Of a DNA stretch of 20,834 nt, positions 15,057-20,834 are shown piece by piece; position 1 is the first letter of the stretch, and every line of letters begins with the position of its first letter. The notes below the pieces were generated by a model. That model did not search any database. It saw only the letters and a program-made list of their open reading frames with translations, and was not told where the DNA came from. A program made the position numbers and the translations under genes. The stretch covers positions 1 through 20,834 of the forward strand of contig CAMBCD010000010.1 of NCBI GenBank assembly GCA_945863085.1, given 5' to 3'. The DNA comes from Bordetella parapertussis (GTDB lineage: Bacteria; Pseudomonadota; Gammaproteobacteria; Burkholderiales; SG8-41).

Positions 15057-15810
15057 AATGCATTTGGCTTACAAGGTTGGGAACGCACACATCAATATGT
15101 TTCCGTTCCCGCACATCTACGTTAAAGATGTTTTCCCGGACAATTACTATCAACGCTTGCAGGAAAGCCTTCCAGACCCTAAGGCAATGCTCCCCATAGA
15201 GCAGGTGCGACCCGTCAAGGGTTACAAGGAGCGCTTCGTTCTCGAATTGAACGATAAAAACCTGGGACCGCTGTCGCCGGAGGTGCGCGATTTCTGGAAG
15301 GATATGCAAAACATACTTGTTGAGCGAGGAAATTTTAGCAACCTGGTGTTCACAAAATTCCAACCGTTTATTGAACAGCGTTTCCAGGGGCAACCCGGAT
15401 TGGGGTTCAATGCGGAAACACTGCTGGTTGAGGATACGACCAATTACAAACTGGGTCCGCATACCGATAGCCCCCGGAAAGTAGTGACGATGTTGTTCTA
15501 TCTCCCGAAAGACGATTCCCAATCCCATCTCGGCACTTCTATTTACATCCCCAACAATACTGAATTTCGTTGTCCCGGCGGGCCGCATCACGCGCGTGAA
15601 CATTTTTCGAGGCTGCATACATTGCCATTCTTGCCGAATTCAATGCTTGCATTTTTTAAAACGGATAACTCATTCCACGGTGTCGAGGCAGTGAATGATC
15701 CGGATTGCCGGCGTTGGTTGCTGCTTTTCGATATATACGTGAAAGAGGCTCCCCCTCAGCAACCGGCTGTTCCGCCAGTGGTCACGCCGAAACTGAAGTT
15801 TTCTTTTTAG
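15040..15810 (+). CDS. 2-oxoglutarate/Fe(II)-dependent oxygenase-like protein
   Basis: A 256-residue protein with the double-stranded beta-helix iron site of the 2OG-oxygenase superfamily: His141 and Asp143 in LGPHTDSPRK, distal His213 in NSFHGVEAV, and Arg224 or Arg225 in DCRRWLLLFDIYV as the 2-oxoglutarate ligand. MLFYLPKDDS and LGTSIYIPNN are core strands. The N-terminal region (PFPHIYVKDVFP) resembles the start of prolyl-4-hydroxylase-like proteins; the C-terminus is proline-rich. Predicted reaction: hydroxylation of an unknown substrate. ATG 15040 has GGGAG about ten bases upstream, inside the FkbM gene. Base composition falls sharply: my count is 22 G+C of 60 at 15301-15360 against 40 of 60 at 14461-14520, so the gene was probably acquired separately. 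Confidence 0.82.
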   Translation: MFSDVEMHLAYKVGNAHINMFPFPHIYVKDVFPDNYYQRLQESLPDPKAMLPIEQVRPVKGYKERFVLELNDKNLGPLSPEVRDFWKDMQNILVERGNFSNLVFTKFQPFIEQRFQGQPGLGFNAETLLVEDTTNYKLGPHTDSPRKVVTMLFYLPKDDSQSHLGTSIYIPNNTEFRCPGGPHHAREHFSRLHTLPFLPNSMLAFFKTDNSFHGVEAVNDPDCRRWLLLFDIYVKEAPPQQPAVPPVVTPKLKFSF

Positions 15811-15839
15811 GAAGTCCGGGAGAGGGCTGCAGTGCGGGC

Positions 15840-16520
15840 TCAGCCCAGCACCTTGCCCAGCCAGCGGCCGATGTCGGTGATTTCTTCGAGGCACACCGAA
15901 TGCGGCATCGGGTATTCGTGCCAGTCCACGGCATAACCTGCTTGCAGCAGACGCACGTGCGATGCATTGCCCATGGCGTAAGGTACGACGGGATCCTGAA
16001 TGCCGTGAGCCATGAATACCGGGGTTTTGCCATTGGCGGGCGCGGCTTCCTGCGCAAAACTCTCGGCCAGCGGCAGGTAGGTGGACAGCGCCATCACGCC
16101 GGCAAGCCGTTCCGGGTAACGCAGGCCGGTCTGCAGCGCGACGGCGCCGCCCTGCGAGAATCCGGCCAGTACGATTTTTCCGGTGGCGATGCCGCGGGTG
16201 TTTTCGCGCGCGATCAGTTGCCCGATCTGCGCCTGTGATTCCCGCACGCCTTTTTCATCGGCTTTTCGCGTGTTGCCCTCAAGGTCGCCGAAGGAAATGT
16301 CGTACCAGGCGCGCATCACATGGCCGTTGTTGATGGTGACTGGCCGCACCGGTGCGTGCGGAAACACAAAACGGATGCCGCCCTTCACGCCGGAGAGGTC
16401 GAGTTCATTGACGATGGGCACAAAGTCGTTGCCGTCGGCGCCGAGGCCATGCATCCAGATGACGGCGGCGGTGGGGTTTGGTGCGGATTCGATTTCTATG
16501 GATTCGAGGGGTGAGGGCAT
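15840..16520 (-). CDS. Carboxylesterase / phospholipase, alpha/beta-hydrolase fold
   Basis: A 226-residue cytoplasmic esterase of the carboxylesterase 2 / acyl-protein-thioesterase type. The oxyanion region is VIWMHGLGADGNDF (20-33). The nucleophile is Ser122 in LAGFSQGGAVALQ, the acid Asp176 in HGIQDPVVP and the histidine His207 in YPMPHSVC. WYDI and the TIN..H segment are also family-typical. Known members hydrolyse short-chain esters and lysophospholipids. The gene is convergent with the oxygenase gene, 29 bases away. The ATG at 16520 borders directly on a heptamer repeat array and has no Shine-Dalgarno, so its expression may depend on read-through from mog or on the repeats; this is inferred. 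The start is supported by homology-like spacing to the first strand. Confidence 0.9.
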   Translation of the reverse strand: MPSPLESIEIESAPNPTAAVIWMHGLGADGNDFVPIVNELDLSGVKGGIRFVFPHAPVRPVTINNGHVMRAWYDISFGDLEGNTRKADEKGVRESQAQIGQLIARENTRGIATGKIVLAGFSQGGAVALQTGLRYPERLAGVMALSTYLPLAESFAQEAAPANGKTPVFMAHGIQDPVVPYAMGNASHVRLLQAGYAVDWHEYPMPHSVCLEEITDIGRWLGKVLG

Positions 16521-16521
16521 G

Positions 16522-16618
16522 GTGATTGGTGACTAGTGATTGGTAAATGGTGATGGGTAATGAGTGATGGGTAATTGGACCAAGGAACACCCTTCACCCA
16601 TTACTCATTACCCATCAC
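16522..16618. repeat. Degenerate heptamer array forming a long inverted repeat
   Basis: From 16522 eight 7-base units follow each other on the plus strand: GTGATTG, GTGACTA, GTGATTG, GTAAATG, GTGATGG, GTAATGA, GTGATGG, GTAATTG. After a short spacer, related units run in the opposite direction from 16618: GTGATGG, GTAATGA, GTAATGG, GTGAAGG. The arms 16550-16574 and 16593-16618 are near-perfect inverted copies with about 18 bases between them. The array lies between the mog stop and the esterase start and includes the last bases of mog. Confidence 0.85.
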
Positions 16619-17211
16619 CCTTTGGGTCGTATCGCCGATTTAGGCCGAAACGCCTTGCACACGGCGTCGTTGGTCTCGATATAAGGCCCGCCGATCAGGT
16701 CGATGCAATAAGGCACCGCGGCGAAGATGCCGTGCACCAGCGCTTTGCCGTTTTCATCCTTCAGGCCTTCCAGCGTTTCCCTGATCGCCTTGGGCTGGCC
16801 GGGCAGGTTGATGATCAAGGCCTGTTTGCGGATCACCGCGACCTGGCGCGACAGGATCGCCGTCGGCACGAATTTGAGGCTGACCTGGCGCATCTGTTCG
16901 CCGAAGCCGGGCATTTCGCGGTCACCGACGGCCAGTGTCGCCTCGGGTGTCACGTCGCGCAGCGCGGGGCCGGTGCCGCCGGTGGTCAGCACCAGATGGC
17001 AGCCTTCCTTATCGACGAGTTCCTTCAGTGTGGCTTCAATGACCGGGCGTTCGTCCGGAATCAGGCGGGTCACCGTGCGCCACTTGGGTTCGCTGATCGC
17101 CAGCTTGAACCAGTCTTCCAGCGCGGGGATGCCTTCGTCCTTGTACACGCCTTTTGAAGCGCGATCGCTGATGGAGACCAGGCCGATGATGAGTTCTGCG
17201 GGGGCGGACAT
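16615..17211 (-). CDS. mog: Molybdopterin adenylyltransferase MogA
   Basis: Activates molybdopterin by adenylation (MPT to MPT-AMP) before molybdenum insertion, in the cytoplasm. The 198-residue protein shows the MoaB/Mog pattern from end to end: IGLVSISDRASKG (9-21), the nucleotide/pterin loop TTGGTGPALRDVTPEAT (76-92) with Asp86 and Glu90, MPGFGEQMRQVSL (100-112), RQVAVIR, LPGQPKAIRETLEG (136-149) and PYCIDLIGGPYIET. The C-terminal IDLIGGPYIET marks it as Mog rather than MoaB. It follows darP by 16 bases on the same strand; this order with pmbA divergent is a conserved neighbourhood in betaproteobacteria. The stop falls at the edge of the inverted heptamer array. Molybdoenzyme genes are not in the window. 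Confidence 0.93.
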   Translation of the reverse strand: MSAPAELIIGLVSISDRASKGVYKDEGIPALEDWFKLAISEPKWRTVTRLIPDERPVIEATLKELVDKEGCHLVLTTGGTGPALRDVTPEATLAVGDREMPGFGEQMRQVSLKFVPTAILSRQVAVIRKQALIINLPGQPKAIRETLEGLKDENGKALVHGIFAAVPYCIDLIGGPYIETNDAVCKAFRPKSAIRPKG

Positions 17212-17227
17212 TGCGCGGATTATATCT

Positions 17228-17752
17228 TCAGGCTTCAGATGCGTCGGCGGGGTTCTGTGCTGCGGTCACGTCGCGGATCATCTGGAACAACGCGCGGAAA
17301 TTCTTCGGCGGTTTGCCGCGCACGCGCTCCTGTCCGGTGTTGCGGATCAGCGTGCGCAACTGCTGGCTGTCGGCGGCGGGGTGTGCGGCGATGAATTCGG
17401 CCAGTGCCGCGGGCTCGGCGAGCAGGCGCTCGCGCCAGCGCTCGATCTGGTGCAGCCGGGCCGTGTGTTCCGCCGACACCGACAGCCAGCCGTCAATTTT
17501 GGCGCGGATCGGCGCCGGGTCAACCTGGCGCATCAACTTGCCGACGTACTGCATCTGCCGGCGCCGCGCCTCGTTGCGTTTCATGGCGCGTGCGGCCAGC
17601 ACTGCGTCGCGCAGGTTTTCCGGCAGTTCGACGCTGGCCAGTTGCTGCTCGTTCAGCTGCGTCAGTTCTTCGCCGATGTCCTGCAGCGCATCCATGTCGC
17701 GCTTGCGCTGGCTTTTACTGGGGGCATCATCAAAATCAGGGGTGTCTTCCAC
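17228..17752 (-). CDS. darP: Ribosome-associated assembly protein DarP (YjgA, DUF615)
   Basis: A 174-residue, highly charged helical protein that acts in late maturation of the 50S subunit in E. coli (formerly YjgA). The pattern SKSQRKRDMDALQDIGEEL near the N-terminus, LRDAVLAARAMKRNEARRRQMQYVGKLMR (a region at about residues 47-75, rich in arginine) and the C-terminal GKPPKNFRALFQMIRD are family hallmarks. The start is GTG 17752, preceded by AGG five bases upstream. It is divergent from pmbA with an 89-base gap, the arrangement seen in many beta- and gammaproteobacteria, and is upstream of mog. Length is normal. Confidence 0.92.
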   Translation of the reverse strand: MEDTPDFDDAPSKSQRKRDMDALQDIGEELTQLNEQQLASVELPENLRDAVLAARAMKRNEARRRQMQYVGKLMRQVDPAPIRAKIDGWLSVSAEHTARLHQIERWRERLLAEPAALAEFIAAHPAADSQQLRTLIRNTGQERVRGKPPKNFRALFQMIRDVTAAQNPADASEA

Positions 17753-17762
17753 GGCGACCTAA

Positions 17763-17797
17763 TGTCAAGTGAGTGTCAAAATTGAAGCTGTTATGAT
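17763..17797. promoter_or_regulatory. Divergent darP-pmbA promoter region with spaced TGTCAA repeats
   Basis: TGTCAA occurs at 17763-17768 and again at 17774-17779, eleven bases apart, about one helical turn. On the minus strand both read TTGACA, good -35 boxes for darP, although no matching -10 is seen before its GTG. TATGAT at 17792-17797 is a plausible -10 for pmbA, with a weak -35. Confidence 0.35.
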
Positions 17798-17841
17798 AAC
17801 GCCCTTTCACGCCCGGACCGTTTCCGGCGCAGCAGAAAACC

Positions 17842-19182
17842 ATGGCATCAAACCCCTTTTCCTACGATAAAGCCGCACTCCAGCAACTCGTCACCGACGC
17901 GCTGGCCTATGCCAAACAACGCGGCGCCACCGCTGCCGACGCCGAAGTCAGCGAAGGTTACGGCCAGACCGTCACCGCGCGCCAGGGCGAAGTCGAAACC
18001 ATCGAATACAACCGCGACAAGGGTATCGGCGTCACGGTTTACATCGGCAAACAGCGCGGCCACGCCAGCAGTTCGGATTTTGCGCCGCAGGCCGTGCGTG
18101 ACAGCGTCGATGCCGCGCTGGCGATTGCGCGTTACACCGCGATCGATGATTGCGCCGGGCTCGCCGACCCCGACATGCTGGCACGCGAATTCCCCGACCT
18201 CGACCTGCTGCATCCCTGGGACATGCCGGTGGAGCGCGCCATCGAAATGGCGCGCGACTGTGAAGCCGCCGGTTTCAAGGTCGATAAACGCATCACCAAT
18301 TCCGAAGGCGCCACCGTCTCCACGCAGCAGTCGCATTTCATCTACGGCAACACCGACGGTTTTCTCGCCGGGTATCCGAGTTCGCGCCACGGCATCTGGT
18401 GTGCGCTGATCGCCGGCAAGGGCGATGGCATGCAGCGCGACGACTGGTATGAGACTTCGCGTGATCCGGCGGACCTGCCGGCGCCGGAATCCATCGGTCG
18501 CAAGGCAGCCGAACGCGCCGTGGCGCGGCTGAAGGCGCGCCAGGTGCCTACCGCGCAGGTGCCGGTGCTGTTCGAATCCGGCGTCGCGTCCAGCCTGATG
18601 GGGCATTTTGTGTCGGCGGTGTCGGGCGGCAGCCTGTATCGCAAATCCTCCTTCCTGCTCGACAGCCTGGGCAAAGAGATTTTTTCACCCTTGGTACAGA
18701 TGAGTGACCTGCCGCATATCCCGAAGGGGTTGGCCAGTGGCGCATTTGATGAAGAGGGTGTGGCGACCCGCGCCCGCGATATCGTCAAGGATGGTGTGGT
18801 GCAGGGTTATTTTCTCGCCAGCTACTCCGCGCGCAAGCTCGGCATGAAATCCACCGGCAACGCCGGCGGCAACCACAACCTGATCATGAAAGACACCGGC
18901 GAGGATTTTGCCGCGCTGCTGAAAAAACTCGGCACCGGCCTGCTGGTGACCGAGATGATGGGGCAGGGCGTCAATGCCGTGACCGGCGACTATTCGCGCG
19001 GCGCAGCGGGTTTCTGGGTGGAGAAGGGCGAGATTGCCTACCCGGTGCAGGAAATCACCATCGCCGGTAATCTGAAGGACATGTACAAAAACATCATCGC
19101 CATCGGCACCGATATATCGCGGCGCAGTTCACGGCAATGCGGTTCGATCCTGATAGAAGGCATGACGCTGGCGGGAACCTGA
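17842..19182 (+). CDS. pmbA: Metalloprotease subunit PmbA/TldE
   Basis: A 446-residue cytoplasmic protein that pairs with TldD to form a zinc-dependent protease degrading unfolded peptides, maturing microcin B17 and acting on the CcdA antitoxin in E. coli. Family blocks are ARQGEVETIEYNRDKGIGVTVY (region at about residues 47-68), DKRITNSEGATVSTQQS, the long GVASSLMGHFVSAVSGGSLYRKSSFLLDSLG region near 253-283, and C-terminal GNAGGNHNLIM and GVNAVTGDYSRGAAGFWVE. As expected for the TldE partner it lacks the zinc HExxxH found in TldD, and no tldD is in the window. Divergent from darP. The end GMTLAGT is normal for the family, so the gene is full-length. Confidence 0.94.
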   Translation: MASNPFSYDKAALQQLVTDALAYAKQRGATAADAEVSEGYGQTVTARQGEVETIEYNRDKGIGVTVYIGKQRGHASSSDFAPQAVRDSVDAALAIARYTAIDDCAGLADPDMLAREFPDLDLLHPWDMPVERAIEMARDCEAAGFKVDKRITNSEGATVSTQQSHFIYGNTDGFLAGYPSSRHGIWCALIAGKGDGMQRDDWYETSRDPADLPAPESIGRKAAERAVARLKARQVPTAQVPVLFESGVASSLMGHFVSAVSGGSLYRKSSFLLDSLGKEIFSPLVQMSDLPHIPKGLASGAFDEEGVATRARDIVKDGVVQGYFLASYSARKLGMKSTGNAGGNHNLIMKDTGEDFAALLKKLGTGLLVTEMMGQGVNAVTGDYSRGAAGFWVEKGEIAYPVQEITIAGNLKDMYKNIIAIGTDISRRSSRQCGSILIEGMTLAGT

Positions 19183-19252
19183 GCTGGATGAGGATCTGAT
19201 TCAGTATGCGATTCAGGAAGTGAATCAGCGGGATATCCTGCGGCCGCATTAA
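19181..19252 (+). pseudogene. Short coding-like remnant after pmbA
   Basis: In a frame different from pmbA, beginning over its stop codon, there are 23 sense codons reading ELDEDLIQYAIQEVNQRDIL and then RPH before TAA. The run is strongly helix-forming and looks like a natural protein C-terminus, yet there is no start codon: an in-frame TGA lies four codons before it inside pmbA. It could be the tail of a gene lost by deletion. Chance is also possible given the short length. Confidence 0.25.
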
Positions 19253-19295
19253 ATATCGTTTAAAATCAATAACTTATGATTTCTGGAGGGGCAGC

Positions 19296-20396
19296 ATGCA
19301 ACGTCGTTCATTCCTGAAAAAAGCGGGTCTGGGTCTGGCGGCGGGTGCCGTTGCCGCACCCGCCATCGTGCGCGCGCAGCCGGTGATCCAGTGGCGGCTG
19401 GCCTCGAGTTTTCCGAAAAACCTCGACACCCTGTACGGCGCTGCGGAAATCCTGTCGAAGCGGGTATCCGAAGGCAGCGAAGGCAAATTCCAGATCCGCG
19501 TGTTTGCCGCCGGCGAAATCGTCCCCGGCCTGCAGGTGCTCGATGCGGTGCAGAACGGCACCGTGCAGTGCGGCCACACCGCACCCTATTACTACATCGG
19601 CAAGGATCCGGCGTTTGCCTTCGCCACCGCGATGCCTTTCGGACTGAATGCAAGGCAGCAGAATGCCTGGATGTATTACGGCGGCGGCATGGAAGCCATG
19701 GCTGCGCTGTTCAAGGAATACGGCTGCGTGCAGTTCCCCACCGGCAACACCGGCGTGCAGATGGGCGGCTGGTACCGCAAGGAAATCAAAACCCTCGCCG
19801 ACCTGAAGGGCCTGAAAATGCGCGTCGCCGGACTCGCCGGCCAGGTGCTGGCGAAACTCGGCGTGGTCGGCCAGCAGCTCGCCGGTGGTGAAATCTATCA
19901 GGCCCTGGAGCGCGGCACCATCGACGCCGCAGAATGGGTCGGCCCGTACGACGATGAAAAACTCGGCTTCCAGAAAGTTGCCAAGTACTACTACTACCCC
20001 GGCTGGTGGGAAGGCGGGCCGCAGTTGTCGACCATCGTCAACATCAAGCAGTGGGAATCACTCCCCAAACAGTACAAATCGATTTTTGAATCGGCCTGCG
20101 CCGAAGCCAATGTGCATATGCTGGCGAGTTACGATGCGAAAAATCCCGAAGCGCTGAAACGGCTGGTCGGTGGTGGCGCGCAGCTGCGCCAGTTCCCGAA
20201 ACCGGTGATGGAGGCGGCGCAGAAGGCGGCCTTCGAAATCTACGACGAGGCCGCGAAAAAAAGCGCGCACTTCAAACGCATCTACGCGCAGTGGCTCAAG
20301 TTCCGCAGCGACCAGTTCCTGTGGTTCCGCGTTGCCGAAATGAGTTACGACAATTTCACCTTTACCAGTGCTGCGCGGCCGACCGCGAAGAAATAG
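19296..20396 (+). CDS. TRAP transporter solute-binding protein, DctP family, TakP-like, Tat-exported
   Basis: A 366-residue periplasmic binding protein that delivers organic acids to a TRAP transporter. The start MQRRSFLKKAGLG is a twin-arginine signal; cleavage is likely after VRA near residue 27, so it is exported folded. Family features are the start WRLASSFPKNLDTLYGAAE, the ligand arginine Arg176 in LKMRVAGLAG, AAEWVGPYDDEKLGF (211-225) and YYYYPGWWEGG. The last pattern resembles TakP of Rhodobacter, which binds 2-oxoacids such as pyruvate, so a 2-oxoacid or related monocarboxylate is the best guess. GGAGGGG lies just before the ATG. No DctQ or DctM membrane genes are in the window: it is an orphan here or the partners are elsewhere. 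Upstream is an AT-rich leader. Confidence 0.9.
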   Translation: MQRRSFLKKAGLGLAAGAVAAPAIVRAQPVIQWRLASSFPKNLDTLYGAAEILSKRVSEGSEGKFQIRVFAAGEIVPGLQVLDAVQNGTVQCGHTAPYYYIGKDPAFAFATAMPFGLNARQQNAWMYYGGGMEAMAALFKEYGCVQFPTGNTGVQMGGWYRKEIKTLADLKGLKMRVAGLAGQVLAKLGVVGQQLAGGEIYQALERGTIDAAEWVGPYDDEKLGFQKVAKYYYYPGWWEGGPQLSTIVNIKQWESLPKQYKSIFESACAEANVHMLASYDAKNPEALKRLVGGGAQLRQFPKPVMEAAQKAAFEIYDEAAKKSAHFKRIYAQWLKFRSDQFLWFRVAEMSYDNFTFTSAARPTAKK

Positions 20397-20404
20397 GCGG
20401 ATTG

Positions 20405-20746
20405 TCAGCCGGTACGTACCGTTTTTGCCCTCGTGCGCGTGGACTTTGCCGTCGTGGCGCTGTCCTTGACCAGCCGCACCTGCACCTTGTAGCCCAGTGC
20501 CGACGCGTAGCGCTGCAGTGTCGTAATCGAGGGTGAATGGCCGCCGCCGGCAGATTCGAGACGCGCGACCGCGGATTGCGTGGTGCCGATGCGCGCGGCG
20601 ACTTCGGCCTGACTCAACCCGGCCTCGGCGCGCGCTTTCAGGATCTCGTCCAGAAACGCAAATTCGTCGGCAAGCCGGTCATATTCCCGACGCACATCGG
20701 GGCGCGCCAGGGCGCGGGCCTTGAAATCCTTGAGGGTTTTAGCCAT
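20405..20746 (-). CDS. XRE-family antitoxin, HigA-like
   Basis: A 113-residue DNA-binding protein with one helix-turn-helix of the XRE type, LSQAEVAARIGTTQSAVARL (residues about 44-63), after a helical N-terminal arm, and a basic tail ending KSTRTRAKTVRTG. The layout and the SITTLQRYASALGYKVQVR segment match HigA-type antitoxins, which bind and neutralise a RelE-like toxin and repress their own operon. It lies directly downstream of the toxin gene and overlaps it by eight bases, the toxin-first order typical of higBA. It is convergent with the TRAP gene, eight bases away. Confidence 0.85.
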   Translation of the reverse strand: MAKTLKDFKARALARPDVRREYDRLADEFAFLDEILKARAEAGLSQAEVAARIGTTQSAVARLESAGGGHSPSITTLQRYASALGYKVQVRLVKDSATTAKSTRTRAKTVRTG

Positions 20747-20834
20747 GTTTGATTTCCTTCATTCGCCTGCGCGCAGTATCCAGTTCCCTGACCGGGGTTT
20801 TGTCTGTTTTATTTACGAATTGATTCAATATCAC
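20739..20834 (-). CDS. C-terminal end of a HigB/RelE-like toxin (Gp49-like), 5' end outside window
   Basis: The 31 codons before TAA read on to the right edge without a stop. The end LNQFVNKTDKTPVRELDTAR is the characteristic C-terminal strand and helix of HigB/Gp49-like toxins (usual pattern LxxGFxKKTxKTPxxEIxxA), which are ribosome-dependent mRNA endonucleases. The second conserved lysine position is an asparagine here. The stop overlaps the antitoxin start in ATGGCTAA. Completeness and activity cannot be judged from the fragment. Confidence 0.75.
   Translation of the reverse strand: MILNQFVNKTDKTPVRELDTARRRMKEIKHG

Noticed and set aside
15824..15846. Hairpin GGGCTG / CAGCCC between the oxygenase and esterase genes as a terminator
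   Set aside because: The stem has six pairs with an 11-base loop, no T-run follows on either strand, and one arm lies in the esterase coding region.

Overview
The window looks like chromosomal DNA of a GC-rich proteobacterium, most likely a betaproteobacterium. By eye GC is around 60% or more. The block mog - darP - divergent pmbA is a conserved housekeeping neighbourhood in that group. A TRAP-type binding protein, a class III CoA-transferase and an Atg22/UMF1-type MFS permease fit a metabolically versatile environmental or soil bacterium. I see no rRNA, tRNA, CRISPR array, transposase or phage gene.

Left block (1-4611, minus strand): an operon-like run in the order thiamine-diphosphate enzyme of the acetolactate-synthase superfamily, ornithine cyclodeaminase/mu-crystallin enzyme, 3-hydroxyisobutyrate-dehydrogenase-like enzyme, and a conserved protein of unknown function that runs off the left edge. 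Gaps are 10, 41 and 4 bases. An amidase-signature hydrolase (4769-6202, plus) is transcribed divergently and may supply or process a substrate. A membrane diguanylate cyclase follows it.

Middle (7893-8428): about 540 bases with no convincing ordinary gene. It holds a strong hairpin with a U-tract reading on the minus strand, an 18-codon minus-strand reading frame, an AT-rich element nearly identical to one upstream of the dehydrogenase gene, and further hairpins. This may be a small RNA or small-peptide locus. Then come a possible 55-residue membrane protein coupled to a UMF1-type MFS transporter, a 514-residue protein of unknown function with a PilZ-like C-terminal stretch, an EamA/DMT transporter, a GNAT acetyltransferase, and on the minus strand a CaiB/BaiF CoA-transferase.

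Right part: an overlapping pair, FkbM methyltransferase and 2-oxoglutarate/Fe(II) oxygenase, with a sharp fall in GC in the second gene. An alpha/beta-hydrolase esterase, mog and darP lie on the minus strand. A degenerate heptamer array folded into an inverted repeat separates the esterase from mog. pmbA is divergent, then a short coding-like remnant, a TRAP solute-binding protein with a twin-arginine signal, and a HigBA-type toxin-antitoxin pair whose toxin is cut by the right edge.

The best candidates for undescribed biology are the TPP/mu-crystallin/dehydrogenase/unknown operon with its divergent amidase, the minus-strand small transcript locus near 7.93-8.13 kb with its shared 28-base element, and the FkbM-oxygenase pair. 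All functional statements come from motifs read in the translated sequence; no database search was possible.
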